A stretch of DNA of 64,000 bases, from positions 1,270,527 through 1,334,526 of the forward strand of contig NZ_DS264586.1 of the NCBI RefSeq assembly GCF_000154225.1. Reading direction: 5' to 3'. Each line of letters starts with the position of its first letter. The first letter of the stretch is position 1. The notes under the pieces were generated by a model, which worked only from the letters and a program-made list of their open reading frames with translations, was not told the origin of the DNA and made no database searches. Both the position numbers and the translations under genes were made by a program. This stretch comes from Schaalia dentiphila ATCC 17982 (lineage in GTDB: Bacteria > Actinomycetota > Actinomycetes > Actinomycetales > Actinomycetaceae). Positions 17,286 through 26,509 of the stretch are shown here, piece after piece.

Positions 17286-17642
17286 GTGGGGGAAGAACTT
17301 GTTGAGGCTGTCCTGCGGGTCGTGGAGGAGATCCCCGAGGGGCGTGTGGCTACGTACGGCATGATCGCCCGTGCGGTTGGTACCGGTCCGCGCGTCGTCG
17401 GGCGGATTATGCACGACTGGGGCGGTGGGGTCCCGTGGTGGCGTGTCGTGAGCGTTCACGGAACTTTTCCAACAACTGTGCGGGGTGAGGGATTCTCCGA
17501 GTGGGAACGAGAGGGGATTCCTCACGATCCAACACGTGGAAAAGTGTTGATCAAAGAGTGTGTGGTGGAGCAGGACTGGCTGAACGCTGTCGCGCGCCCC
17601 ATCATTGAAAACATGCAGAATAATGCGGAATTGTCAGACTGA
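17286..17642 (+). CDS. Alkyltransferase-like protein (MGMT family, catalytic Cys replaced by Trp)
   Basis: The 118-residue protein matches the DNA-binding domain of O6-alkylguanine-DNA alkyltransferase: GRVATYGMIARAVG, then an Arg-containing helix (GPRVVGRIM) and the active-site loop. In place of PCHRV it has PWWRV (residues 50-54), so the alkyl-accepting cysteine is Trp 51. This is the hallmark of ATL proteins, which flip and mark O6-alkylguanine and hand it to nucleotide excision repair. GTG 17286 follows GAGGAGGT. It is likely co-transcribed with the preceding unknown gene. Confidence 0.88.
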   Translation: MGEELVEAVLRVVEEIPEGRVATYGMIARAVGTGPRVVGRIMHDWGGGVPWWRVVSVHGTFPTTVRGEGFSEWEREGIPHDPTRGKVLIKECVVEQDWLNAVARPIIENMQNNAELSD

Positions 17643-17699
17643 ACCCCCTCGAGATTCGATTACGATTTGGTTACGCGTGAGTGAATTTAGCTCGCGCAG

Positions 17700-17710
17700 A
17701 TCACTGTGAT
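17700..17710. promoter_or_regulatory. Small inverted repeat in the fucose-locus promoter region
   Basis: ATCAC-T-GTGAT is a short dyad 122 bp upstream of the transporter gene, within the 189-bp gap 17643-17831. Its form resembles half-sites of CRP- or GntR-type operators. It is short enough to arise by chance, so this is only a candidate. Confidence 0.25.
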
Positions 17711-17760
17711 GCTCTACTCTTAGGAGGACGCCGAAGAGGGCGATTCTCCGGAACAGTGAC

Positions 17761-17774
17761 CGTTAACGTTAACG
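17761..17774. promoter_or_regulatory. LacI-type operator upstream of the fucose transporter operon
   Basis: CGTTAACGTTAACG is a perfect 14-bp palindrome with the central CG typical of LacI-family operators. It lies 57 bp before the first transporter gene. The locus encodes its own LacI regulator at 25020-26015, so this is its probable binding site. Confidence 0.65.
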
Positions 17775-17831
17775 AAGCCGGGGGAGCAAACTCCAGAAAC
17801 AGAGAAGTTACTGGTACCCAAGGGGTGAGAA

Positions 17832-19349
17832 GTGACGAACTTACTAGAGCTAAAGGGGATCTCAAAGACGTTCCCCGGTGTGAAGGCGCTGTCCGACGTG
17901 GACCTCGACCTTCGACCCGGTGAAGTCTTGGGTCTCTGCGGTGAGAACGGAGCGGGCAAGTCCACGCTCATGAAGGTGCTCACCGGTATCCACAAGTCCG
18001 ACCCGGGCGGCGAAATCTGGCTGCAGGGGGAGAAGGTCGACATCCAGTCGCCGGAGCACGCACGTGACCTCGGCCTGTCGATCATCCACCAGGAACTCAA
18101 CATCGTTCCTGACCTGACCGTCGCCCAGAACCTGTACATCGGTCGACCCGGCACGTCCAAATTTGGCTACGTCGACGACCGCAAGATGGTTCGTGATGCG
18201 CGCGAACTTTTCGAGCGCCTCAACATGGACATCGACCCCACCGCACACTGCCGTGACCTGCCGGTCGCGCGTCTGCAGATGGTGGAAATTGCGCGTGCGC
18301 TGTCCTTCGACTCGAAGATCCTGGTCATGGACGAGCCAACGGCTCCGCTGACCACGACCGAGACGGAGTCCCTGTTCGAGCTGGTGCGCGACTTCGTGTG
18401 CCCGACGACCGGCCTGATCTTCATCACGCACCGCATGCCCGAGCTCACCGAGCTCACCAACCGCATCTCGGTCCTGCGCGATGGCAAGTACATCGGCACG
18501 GTGGACACGGCCACCACCCCCATGAGCGAGGTCGTCAAGATGATGGTCGGTCGCGAGGTCCCTGCGGACGCTCGCCCCACCACCAAGCCGCTCTCCGACG
18601 AGGCCATCCTGCGCGTCGAGCACCTCTCGACCGTCAAGGCCGTCCACGACGTGTCCTTCGAGGTCAAGAAGGGCGAAATCTTCGGCTTCGCGGGCCTGGT
18701 CGGCGCCGGCCGCACCGAGGTCGCCCGCGCGCTGTTCGGCGCTGACCCCCACACCTCGGGCGACATCTACGTCCACGGCAAGAAGGTCAGCATCAAGGGT
18801 GCGAACGATGCCGTGAAGAACGGCATCGGCTACCTGTCCGAGGACCGCAAGCAGTTTGGCTTGCTCCTCGACAAGGACCTGTCCTTCAACACTGGCATGG
18901 CAGCCATGGAGCACTTCACGAGCGCGTCGGTCGTTGCTACCAAGAAGCTGCGTTCGGTTGCTCAGGACTACGTGAAGAAGCTGCGTACGCGCACCCCCAG
19001 CGTCGACGTCGAGGTCCGTAGCCTCTCGGGCGGCAACCAGCAGAAGGTCGTCGTGGCCAAGTGGCTCGAACGTGATACCGACATCCTGATCTTCGACGAG
19101 CCGACGCGCGGTATCGACGTGGGCGCGAAGGACGAGATCTACACGCTGCTCGAGGACCTGGCGAAGCAGGGCAAGGCGATCATCGTGATCTCCTCGGAGC
19201 TGCCCGAGGTCCTGCGTCTGGCGAATCGCATCGCCGTCATGGCCCATGGCCGCATCATCGGCACCCTCGACAACGAGGAAGCCACCCAAGAAAACATCAT
19301 GGAACTGGCCACCGTCGGCCAGGAGGAAGCGAACGGAGTACACGCGTGA
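17832..19349 (+). CDS. Sugar ABC transporter ATPase (RbsA/MglA type), probable L-fucose uptake
   Basis: The 505-residue protein contains two ABC domains. The first has GENGAGKST, signature-like LPVARLQMVEIARAL and Walker B ILVMDEPTAPLT. The second has GLVGAGRTE in place of Walker A, LSGGNQQKVVVAKWL and ILIFDEPTRGID. The altered second Walker A is normal for the RbsA/MglA/XylG class, which energises CUT2 monosaccharide importers. It overlaps the permease gene (GTGA) and is grouped with fucose catabolic genes, so L-fucose or a similar deoxysugar is the likely cargo. The start is GTG 17832 after AAGGGG. Confidence 0.88.
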   Translation: MTNLLELKGISKTFPGVKALSDVDLDLRPGEVLGLCGENGAGKSTLMKVLTGIHKSDPGGEIWLQGEKVDIQSPEHARDLGLSIIHQELNIVPDLTVAQNLYIGRPGTSKFGYVDDRKMVRDARELFERLNMDIDPTAHCRDLPVARLQMVEIARALSFDSKILVMDEPTAPLTTTETESLFELVRDFVCPTTGLIFITHRMPELTELTNRISVLRDGKYIGTVDTATTPMSEVVKMMVGREVPADARPTTKPLSDEAILRVEHLSTVKAVHDVSFEVKKGEIFGFAGLVGAGRTEVARALFGADPHTSGDIYVHGKKVSIKGANDAVKNGIGYLSEDRKQFGLLLDKDLSFNTGMAAMEHFTSASVVATKKLRSVAQDYVKKLRTRTPSVDVEVRSLSGGNQQKVVVAKWLERDTDILIFDEPTRGIDVGAKDEIYTLLEDLAKQGKAIIVISSELPEVLRLANRIAVMAHGRIIGTLDNEEATQENIMELATVGQEEANGVHA

Positions 19350-20359
19350 GCACCGCCGTCGTCGATAACAAGGGCCTGGAGGCGCCGTCGCGTTTCAAGA
19401 CCTTCATGAAGAACAACATGCAGCTGCTGCTCGTGACGCTGGCGCTGCTGGTTGTTCTGGCATTCTTTAGCTTTGCAGTGCCCAACTTCGCGTTCGTGAA
19501 TCGTGAGGTCTATCTGGGCATCGTCCTTCAGTCGGCCTACACGGGCGTCATGGCGCTCGGCGCCACATTCGTGATCGCCACTTCGGGCATCGACCTCTCC
19601 GTCGGTACGGGCCTGAGCCTCGTGGCGGTTATGGCCGGCGTTTTCCTGGCGGGCGACAAGATGAACCTGCCGCTCGGCCTCGGCCTCGTGCTGACGCTGC
19701 TGGTCGGCATGGCGATCGGCCTGGTCAACGGCCTGAACGTCTCGATCCTGGGCCTGCCGCCCTTCATCGCAACACTCGCCATGATGATGGTCGCCCGAGG
19801 CCTCGCGCTGATCATCTCCGACAAGGCCTCGATCTCCATCGCCAACCCCGGCTACAAGTTCATTGCCTCGGGCACGCCCATCCCTTACGTTGCCAACGCT
19901 GTCATCATCTTCGTGGTCCTCACGGTCCTGGCGACCTTCCTCATGAACAAGACCCTGCTGGGGCGCTACGCCCTCGCGATCGGCTCCAACGAAGAGGCCA
20001 CGCGCCTGTCCGGCGTCAACGTCCGCCTGTGGAAGATCATCATCTACGTGGTCGCGGGTGCGTTCATGGCTATCGGCGCGATCCTGTACTCGGCTCGTAA
20101 CGGCCTCGTCCAGCCTGCTGAGGGTGTGGGCATGGAGCTCAACGTCATCGCCGCGGCCGTCATCGGCGGTACCTCCCTGTCGGGTGGCCGCGCCTCGATC
20201 CCCGGCGCCCTGGTCGGCGCGATCCTCATGGAGACCCTGAAGAAGGGCCTCACGATGATGGGTATCGCCGCCGAATGGCAGTTCGTCGTCACCGGTATCG
20301 TCCTGCTCCTTGCGGTCGTTATCGACAACCTGCGTCGCATCCGCGAAAACGCAGCCTGA
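19346..20359 (+). CDS. Sugar ABC transporter permease (RbsC type)
   Basis: A 337-residue inner-membrane protein with about ten hydrophobic segments. It has the RbsC-family blocks GATFVIATSGIDLSVG, GLPPFIATLAMMMVARGLAL and the EAA-like AIGSNEEATRLSGVNV segment that contacts the ATPase. It should form the homodimeric channel for the CUT2 importer encoded here. It starts with GTG inside the ATPase stop (GTGA overlap), showing translational coupling. Confidence 0.9.
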   Translation: MSTAVVDNKGLEAPSRFKTFMKNNMQLLLVTLALLVVLAFFSFAVPNFAFVNREVYLGIVLQSAYTGVMALGATFVIATSGIDLSVGTGLSLVAVMAGVFLAGDKMNLPLGLGLVLTLLVGMAIGLVNGLNVSILGLPPFIATLAMMMVARGLALIISDKASISIANPGYKFIASGTPIPYVANAVIIFVVLTVLATFLMNKTLLGRYALAIGSNEEATRLSGVNVRLWKIIIYVVAGAFMAIGAILYSARNGLVQPAEGVGMELNVIAAAVIGGTSLSGGRASIPGALVGAILMETLKKGLTMMGIAAEWQFVVTGIVLLLAVVIDNLRRIRENAA

Positions 20360-20452
20360 TTCTTACCCATTCAATTCACCCATCGTGGACCGACGTCGGT
20401 TCACACACACCAAGGGCGGGAATGACCCCGCCACCCCACGAAAGGAAAACCA

Positions 20453-21511
20453 ATGCGCCCCATCGGACGTATCTTCGCCGCCGCCGCCGTCGGCTCCATG
20501 GCCCTGGGCCTTGCTGCCTGCACGACCTCGACGGATTCCTCCTCCTCTTCCGACGCCAAGCCCAGCGCGTCCTCCGGCTCCGCCAAGGTTGACACCTCCG
20601 GCAACGCCCAGGATTGGGAGAAGGCTGCGGTCAAGGGCGATGGCACCAAGACCATCTACCTGGTCTCCAAGGGCTTCCAGCACCGCTTCTGGCAGGCCGT
20701 CAAGGAAGGCGCCGAGCAGGCTGGCGAGGAGCTGGGCTACAAGGTGAACTTCGTCGGCCCGCAGGACGAGACCAAGGTGACCGAGCAGACCGACCAGCTG
20801 AAGTCCGCTCTGGACTCCGGCCCGGCCGCCATCGGCTTCGCCGCCCTCGACTCCAAGGCTGCCGCCGACCTGCTCACCGAGATCAACGGCAAGGGCATCC
20901 CGGTCGTCGCCTTCGACTCCGGTGTTGAGTCCGACATCCCCGTCACCACCGTCCAGACGGACAACAAGGCCGCCGCCGCCGAGGCCGCCAAGCACATGAT
21001 CGAGCTGCTCAAGGACAAGAAGGGCTCGGTCGGCATGGTCTGCCACGACTCGACCTCCACCACGGGCAAGCAGCGTTGCGAGGGCTTCAAGGAGTACTTC
21101 AAGGCCAACGCTCCCGCCGACCTGAAGCTCCTCGACGAGCAGATCGCCGGTGAGGTCACCAAGGCCGCCGACACCTCGCTGTCCATCATCCAGGCCAACT
21201 CCGACATCGTCGGCATGTACGGCTCCAACGAGGCCGCTGCCTCCGGCATCGTCCAGGGTGTCGCTGAGTCCGGCAAGGACGTCACCGTCGTCGGTTTCGA
21301 CTCGGGAAAGACCCAGATCGACGCCATCAAGGCCGGCACCGAGGCCGGCGCCGTGACCCAGTCGCCCGTGAAGATCGGCTACTACACGGTCAAGGCCGCG
21401 GTCGCAGCGCTCAACGGCGCTGAGCTGCCCAAGGTCATCGACTCGGGCTTCGCCTGGTACGACAAGACCAACATCGACAACGCTGACATCAAGGCGAACC
21501 TCTACGAGTGA
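20453..21511 (+). CDS. Sugar-binding lipoprotein of the ABC transporter
   Basis: The 352-residue protein has a lipoprotein signal peptide (MRPIGRIFAAAAVGSMALGL followed by AAC), with lipidation expected at Cys 23, a Ser/Ala linker and a periplasmic-binding-protein type I fold. The fold shows SKGFQHRFWQAVKEGAEQAG, VVAFDSGVESDIPVTTVQTD and VVGFDSGKTQIDAIKAGT. It captures the sugar outside the cell for the permease. AAAGGAAA precedes ATG 20453. Its 3' flank (21512-21700) holds a GC-rich hairpin, which may keep this high-copy component's message in excess over fucI. Confidence 0.9.
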   Translation: MRPIGRIFAAAAVGSMALGLAACTTSTDSSSSSDAKPSASSGSAKVDTSGNAQDWEKAAVKGDGTKTIYLVSKGFQHRFWQAVKEGAEQAGEELGYKVNFVGPQDETKVTEQTDQLKSALDSGPAAIGFAALDSKAAADLLTEINGKGIPVVAFDSGVESDIPVTTVQTDNKAAAAEAAKHMIELLKDKKGSVGMVCHDSTSTTGKQRCEGFKEYFKANAPADLKLLDEQIAGEVTKAADTSLSIIQANSDIVGMYGSNEAAASGIVQGVAESGKDVTVVGFDSGKTQIDAIKAGTEAGAVTQSPVKIGYYTVKAAVAALNGAELPKVIDSGFAWYDKTNIDNADIKANLYE

Positions 21512-21578
21512 GCCGATAGCTCCATCGGGCACGAGGCCGGGGCTGGGGAAGTGACAAACTGAACCGGTGGCCCGCCGC

Positions 21579-21610
21579 GGGTCCCGCTCCACGACTGTGG
21601 GGTGGGACCC
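21579..21610 (+). terminator. GC-rich hairpin between the binding-protein gene and fucI
   Basis: GGGTCCCGCTCCAC (21579-21592) pairs imperfectly with GTGGGGTGGGACCC (21597-21610). It has no T tail and may be a partial terminator or an mRNA-stability element. Confidence 0.45.
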
Positions 21611-21700
21611 ACGGACCCGGCACTTTTCCATTCGAAGGATCCGAGGGGGCGAGCGCCCCCGCGCTCCGACATCGACGTCTTCAAGAGGGATGAAGGAATA

Positions 21701-23464
21701 ATGACAAACCACCCCCGCATCGGAATCCGCCCCACTATTGACGGCCGCCGTAAGGGCGTTCGTGAGTCGCTCGAAGAGCAGACCATGAATATGGCGAAGT
21801 CCGTCGCCGAGCTTTTCACCTCCAACCTGCGCTACCCGGACGGCAGCCCTGTCGAGGTCGTCATCGCTGATACCACGATTGGCCGCGTCCACGAGGCCCA
21901 GGATTGCGCCGCGAAGTTCCGCGCGAACAACGTCGGCCTGACCCTGACGGTCACCCCCTGCTGGTGCTACGGCACCGAGACCACCGACATGGACCCCGCG
22001 ATGCCGCACGCCATCTGGGGCTTCAACGGCACCGAGCGCCCCGGCGCCGTGTACCTCGCCGCCGCCCTGGCCGGCCACGCCCAGATCGGCATCCCCGCCT
22101 TCGGCATCTACGGCGAGCACGTGCAGGACGCTGACGACACCTCCATCCCCGAGGACGTGCGCACCCGCCTCCTCGACTACGCGACCGCCGGCCTGGCCGT
22201 TGCGCAGATGAAGGGTGAGGCCTACCTGTCCATGGGCTCCGTCTCCATGGGTATCGCCGGCTCCGTCGTCGACCCCGACTTCTTCGGCTCCTACCTCGGC
22301 ATGCGCAACGAGTACATCGACATGAGCGAGTTCACCCGCCGCATCGAAGAGGGCATCTACGACCCCGAAGAGTACGAGCAGGCCTACCAGTGGATCCGCG
22401 AGAACTTCAAGCAGGGCAAGGACTGGAACCCGCCGGAGTGGCAGTACCCCGAGAAGCACGAGGACTGGTGGAAGTTCGTCACCAAGATGACGATCATCGC
22501 CCGTGACCTCATGCACGGCAACCCCCGCCTGGCTGAGCTGGGCTTCGAGGAAGAGGCCGGCGGCCACGGTGCCATCGTGGCAGGCTTCCAGGGCCAGCGC
22601 CAGTGGACCGACCACTTCCCCAACGGCGACGTTCTGGAGACCATCCTCAACACGAACTTCGACTGGACCGGCATCCGCCAGCCCTCCGTCGTGGCCACCG
22701 AGAACGACTCGCTCAACGGCGCCTCGATGCTGTTCGGCTACCTGCTGACCAACACGCCGCAGATCTTCTCCGACGTGCGTACCTACTGGAGCCCCGAGTC
22801 CATCGAGAAGGCCACCGGTTGGAAGCCCGAGGGCCGCGCGGCCGCTGGTCTGCTCGACCTGCGTAACTCCGGCTCGACTACGCTGGACGGCGCCGGTAAG
22901 GCTGTTCGTGATGGCGAGAATGTCATCAAGCCCTGGTACGAGGTCACCGAGGAAGACCGCGAGGCCACGCTCGCGGCCACGACGTTCCACCCGGCCTCGA
23001 CCGGCTACTTCCGTGGCGGCGGCTTCTCGACCCACTTCCGTACCTCCGGCGAGATGCCCGTGACGATGTGCCGCATCAACCTGGTGCGCGGCCTCGGACC
23101 GGTCATGCAGATCGCCGAGGGCTACACGGTCGAGCTGCCCGACGAGGTTGCCTTCACCATCGAAGAGCGCACCAACATCGAATGGCCCACCACCTGGTTC
23201 GTCCCGAACCTGACGGGTGAGGGCGCCTTCAAGAGCGTCTACGACGTCATGAACGCATGGGGCGCCAACCACGGTGCGATCTCCTACGGCCACATCGGCG
23301 GCCAGCTCATCACGCTGGCGTCGATGCTGCGCATCCCGGTCAACATGCACAACGTCCCCGCGGAGCGCGTGTTCCGCCCCAAGGCGTGGTCGCTGTTCGG
23401 CACCGAGTCCCTCGAAGCCGCGGACTTCCGCGCCTGCGAGACCTTCGGTCCGATGTACCGCTGA
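21701..23464 (+). CDS. fucI: L-fucose isomerase
   Basis: The 587-residue protein is a clear Fuc[21 protein letters not shown] at the N-terminus, [37 protein letters not shown], and the metal ligands in [10 protein letters not shown] (Glu), DVRTYWSPE (Asp) and [12 protein letters not shown] (His). It isomerises L-fucose to L-fuculose, and FucI enzymes also act on D-arabinose. Length matches the E. coli hexameric enzyme. ATG 21701 is chosen because the conserved N-terminus begins here and GAAGGA lies upstream; the frame is open to 21602 without homology. Confidence 0.95.
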   Translation: MTNHPRIGIRPTIDGRRKGVRESLEEQTMNMAKSVAELFTSNLRYPDGSPVEVVIADTTIGRVHEAQDCAAKFRANNVGLTLTVTPCWCYGTETTDMDPAMPHAIWGFNGTERPGAVYLAAALAGHAQIGIPAFGIYGEHVQDADDTSIPEDVRTRLLDYATAGLAVAQMKGEAYLSMGSVSMGIAGSVVDPDFFGSYLGMRNEYIDMSEFTRRIEEGIYDPEEYEQAYQWIRENFKQGKDWNPPEWQYPEKHEDWWKFVTKMTIIARDLMHGNPRLAELGFEEEAGGHGAIVAGFQGQRQWTDHFPNGDVLETILNTNFDWTGIRQPSVVATENDSLNGASMLFGYLLTNTPQIFSDVRTYWSPESIEKATGWKPEGRAAAGLLDLRNSGSTTLDGAGKAVRDGENVIKPWYEVTEEDREATLAATTFHPASTGYFRGGGFSTHFRTSGEMPVTMCRINLVRGLGPVMQIAEGYTVELPDEVAFTIEERTNIEWPTTWFVPNLTGEGAFKSVYDVMNAWGANHGAISYGHIGGQLITLASMLRIPVNMHNVPAERVFRPKAWSLFGTESLEAADFRACETFGPMYR

Positions 23465-23472
23465 TACAACCA

Positions 23473-23513
23473 CCGGTCGGGCTCGGGTGTCCTCTCTCCC
23501 CGAGCCCGACCGG
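23473..23513 (+). terminator. Perfect 15-bp hairpin between fucI and the kinase gene
   Basis: CCGGTCGGGCTCGGG (23473-23487) is exactly complementary to CCCGAGCCCGACCGG (23499-23513), starting nine bases after the fucI stop. There is no T run. The next gene has its own good ribosome-binding site, so this may set differential expression within the operon. Confidence 0.6.
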
Positions 23514-23635
23514 GCTCGCCCCCACGCGGGGCACCACCACCGGGATCGAAGCCCCGGCCTCGCCGATGAGGAAAGCCGCACAAGAACCCAACGACGGGAC
23601 ACGCCGACCCAGGGCGTATCTGGAGGAGACCTTCA

Positions 23636-25045
23636 ATGACCACCGTACTTGCTGTTGACCTTGGATCCGCATCCGGACGAGTCCTCGCCGGAACGCTGCA
23701 CGACGGCCGCCTTGACGTCACCGACATCCACCGCTTTAAGCACGAGGCCCGCCGCCGCGAAGATGGCACCCTCACGTGGGACGTGGCCACGATGGAGGCC
23801 GAGACGATCACCGGCCTGAAGAAGGCCCTCGAACAGTTCCCGGACGCCCGCGCGGTCTCCATTGACACATGGGGCGTGGACTGGGCTCCCCTCGACGAGA
23901 ACGGTGAGCTCGTTGGTGACGTTATTGCCTACCGAGATGAGCGCACCTCCCGCACCCTTGACGCTTTCCGTGATCGCATCGGCGACCGCGAGTTCTTCGA
24001 CCTGACCGGCAACCAGCCGGCCACCATCAACACGGCGAACCAGCTGTTCGCCTACCTGCAGGAAAACCCCGCCGACGCGCAGCGCGTCGCTGCCGCCCTC
24101 TTCCTGCCCGACTACTTTGCGTACCGCCTCACCGGCGTCGTCGGCTGGTCGCGTACGATCGTCTCGACCTCCGGCCTGCTCACCCCGGGCGGCGGCGACT
24201 TCAATGACGAGGTCTTCAACCGTCTCGGTATCCCGCGCGGCTGGTTCGGGGACCTCGCCGCCGACCGCACCGTCGTCGGCCCCTGCACGGTCCCCGGCCT
24301 CGAAACCCTCACCGTCGTGCGCGGCGGTGCCCACGACTCCGCGTGCGCCGTCCACGGCCTGCCCATCGAGGAAGGCAAGCGCGCCTACTTCCTGTCCTGC
24401 GGCTCCTGGTCCGTCCTCGGCGCGATTGAGGATGAGCCCCTCATGAGCGACGCCGCCTTCGACCTGGGCATCACGAACGAGGGTCGCACCGACGGGGGAG
24501 TGCGCCCGCTCTTTAACATCACCGGCATGTGGATCCTTCAGGAGATTCAGCGCCAGTGGGAGCGCGAGGGCACGCCCACCGACACCGACGAGCTGGTCGC
24601 CCAGGCTCGTGAACTGCCCGCCGCCTCCGGCGTTTTCGATCCCGACGAGGAAGCCTTCGCCACCCCCGGCGACATGCAGCGCAAGATCGACGAGGCCCTG
24701 GACGCCCAGGGCGCGGCACGTCCCGACTCCATGGCCGGCTACGTGCGCGTCATCATCGAGTCCTTCGCCCGCCGGTACGCCCGTGCGATCGGCGAGCTGA
24801 CCGAGGCCACGGGGAAGGCTCCCGACCAGCTCAACCTCGTGGGCGGCGGCGCACGCAACCGCCTCCTGTGCGACCTGACCGCCCAGATCTCGGGAGTGAC
24901 CGTCGTGCGAGGCCCCATCGAGGCATCGACATTCGGTTCCCTCCTCGCCCAGCTCGAAACCATCGGCGCCCTCGCCGAGGAGGACCGCGCCACCGTCATC
25001 GCAGCCAGTGCAGCAACCCATGTCCACGTCCCGACCCGCAGCTAA
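23636..25045 (+). CDS. FGGY-family sugar kinase, probable L-fuculokinase (RhaB-like)
   Basis: The 469-residue kinase has AVDLGSASGRVLAG (phosphate loop), VSIDTWGVDWAPLDENGE, YRDERT, GGAHDSACAV and the ATP-binding NLVGGGARNRLLCDLTAQIS. The sequence is nearer rhamnulokinase (RhaB) than E. coli FucK by motif style. Next to FucI and FucU it most likely phosphorylates L-fuculose at O1; L-rhamnulose is an alternative, but there is no rhamnose isomerase here. GGAGGA precedes ATG 23636. Its last codons overlap the LacI gene start. Confidence 0.85.
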   Translation: MTTVLAVDLGSASGRVLAGTLHDGRLDVTDIHRFKHEARRREDGTLTWDVATMEAETITGLKKALEQFPDARAVSIDTWGVDWAPLDENGELVGDVIAYRDERTSRTLDAFRDRIGDREFFDLTGNQPATINTANQLFAYLQENPADAQRVAAALFLPDYFAYRLTGVVGWSRTIVSTSGLLTPGGGDFNDEVFNRLGIPRGWFGDLAADRTVVGPCTVPGLETLTVVRGGAHDSACAVHGLPIEEGKRAYFLSCGSWSVLGAIEDEPLMSDAAFDLGITNEGRTDGGVRPLFNITGMWILQEIQRQWEREGTPTDTDELVAQARELPAASGVFDPDEEAFATPGDMQRKIDEALDAQGAARPDSMAGYVRVIIESFARRYARAIGELTEATGKAPDQLNLVGGGARNRLLCDLTAQISGVTVVRGPIEASTFGSLLAQLETIGALAEEDRATVIAASAATHVHVPTRS

Positions 25046-26015
25046 GAAAGTCTCGCTCGCCGACATCGCGCGGCGCGCAGGTGTCTCGACCAACACGGTC
25101 TCGCGCGTCGTGCGCGGGGATCCTGAGGTGTCGGAAAAGACGCGCGCGCGCATTGCGAAGCTTGTCGAGGAACTGGGCTACGTGCCCAACTACGCGGCGC
25201 GAGCGCTCGCGGCCAAACGCACCAACGTCCTGCAGGTCGTCCTGGCCGCCCCCATGTTCCACGGACACGGGCGCGTGCTGCTGTCGATCCTCAACGCCTC
25301 GTCGCAGGCCGGCTATCACGTGTCCCTGTCCTACGCCTACGGCCCGGACGGGCAGTTGCGCAATGACTTCGCTCCCTTCGACGTCGACGGAGTCATCATC
25401 CTGGGTGGTCAGGACCCGACGATCGACGTAGCGATCGAGGCGGGCAAGCGTTTCCCAACCGTCCTCGTCCTGACGAGCGAAAAGGGGCTCGACGGCATCT
25501 CCACCGTCGCGGTCGACAACGTGCGAGGTGCGCGCCTGGCGACCGAGCACCTTCTCGCCCAGGGGCTCACCGACGTCGTTCACATCTCGGGTCCCGTCGG
25601 CTGGTCGGACGCGCAGATGCGGCGCATCGGCTACGAGCAGGCGTGTGCGTCCTACGACATCGAGCCCGTCGTGCTTGAGCCCGACTCGTGGGACTCGCGT
25701 GACGGCTACGACGTCATGCGAGCGGCCGGTCGTCTGCCCCAGGGCGTACAGACCGCCAACGACCAGCTGGCCCTGGGCGCCATGCGCTACATCTACGAGC
25801 GCGGGGGAGTAGTCCCTCGCGACGTGCGAGTCGTCGGCTTCGACGACATCGACGGCGCAGACTCCTACGCGCCCCCGCTCACGACGATTCACCAGCCCTT
25901 CGACCGCCTGGGACGCACGGCCGTGCGCCTCGTGCGTTCGCTCATGGACGGCGGTCCCTCACAGGACATCGTCCTCGACCCCGAGCTGGTCATCCGGGCC
26001 AGTTCACACCTGTAA
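25020..26015 (+). CDS. LacI-family transcriptional regulator of the fucose locus
   Basis: The 331-residue repressor has an N-terminal HTH (VSLADIARRAGVSTNTVSRV), hinge helix (VPNYAARALAAKRT) and a periplasmic-binding-protein-like effector domain with VVGFDDIDGADSYAPPLTTI. The frame also allows GTG 25008; ATG 25020 is preferred because the conserved part starts soon after it. It overlaps the kinase gene by 26 bp. The palindrome at 17761-17774 is its likely operator, and fucose or a fuculose derivative the likely inducer. Confidence 0.88.
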   Translation: MSTSRPAAKKVSLADIARRAGVSTNTVSRVVRGDPEVSEKTRARIAKLVEELGYVPNYAARALAAKRTNVLQVVLAAPMFHGHGRVLLSILNASSQAGYHVSLSYAYGPDGQLRNDFAPFDVDGVIILGGQDPTIDVAIEAGKRFPTVLVLTSEKGLDGISTVAVDNVRGARLATEHLLAQGLTDVVHISGPVGWSDAQMRRIGYEQACASYDIEPVVLEPDSWDSRDGYDVMRAAGRLPQGVQTANDQLALGAMRYIYERGGVVPRDVRVVGFDDIDGADSYAPPLTTIHQPFDRLGRTAVRLVRSLMDGGPSQDIVLDPELVIRASSHL

Positions 26016-26028
26016 GAAAGGCACGTTC

Positions 26029-26460
26029 ATGCTCTATGGACCTATGACGCACCCGCAGTTCCTGCGCGCGCTCGCGGCCGCCGGCCACGGCTCGAAGATC
26101 CTGCTGGCGGATGCGAACTACCCGCACACGACGGGTGTGAACCCGCGCTGCGAACTCATTTCGCTCAACCTTGCCCCGGGTCTCCTGGATGTCAGCCAGG
26201 TTCTCGACGTCCTCAAGCGCACGATTCCGATCGAGCGCGCAGAGATCATGACCCCCGCCCCCGACGCTGATCCGGTGGAGATCCCGATCCACGACGAGTT
26301 CCGCGCGGCTCTGCCCGGTGTGGAGTTCGGCGAGATTTCCCGCTGGGACTTCTACGATGCCGCGCGTGACGAGAACGTCGGCATCATCGTTGCGACGGGC
26401 GAGCAGCGCCTGTACGGCAACCTGCTCCTGACGGTCGGCGTGCGCCAGCCCGGGGAGTAA
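26029..26460 (+). CDS. fucU: L-fucose mutarotase (FucU/RbsD family)
   Basis: The 143-residue protein matches the RbsD/FucU fold: LYGPMTHPQFLRALAAAGHG with the catalytic histidine region, ILLADANYPH, and the C-terminal GEQRLYGNLLLTVGV. FucU interconverts alpha- and beta-L-fucose so that the isomerase receives its preferred anomer. AAGAAAGGCA precedes ATG 26029, 13 bp after the LacI gene. It closes the first operon; a hairpin follows at 26569. No aldolase gene (fucA) occurs between here and the transporter. Confidence 0.9.
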   Translation: MLYGPMTHPQFLRALAAAGHGSKILLADANYPHTTGVNPRCELISLNLAPGLLDVSQVLDVLKRTIPIERAEIMTPAPDADPVEIPIHDEFRAALPGVEFGEISRWDFYDAARDENVGIIVATGEQRLYGNLLLTVGVRQPGE

Positions 26461-26509
26461 AACCCGTTTGCCGCCCCAGGGCGTGCCTTGTCGCATCGGT
26501 GACGAACGC

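Noticed and set aside
17720..17726. TAGGAGG, a strong Shine-Dalgarno-like sequence in the fucose promoter region
   Set aside because: No start codon with a sustained frame follows at a suitable distance; the transporter gene starts over 100 bp later with its own site.
20363..23602. A 1,079-codon open frame on the minus strand opposite the binding protein and fucI
   Set aside because: It is a GC3-driven antisense shadow: the plus strand carries two genes with clear family motifs, while the antisense translation is low-complexity Gly/Leu/Asp-rich with no domain.
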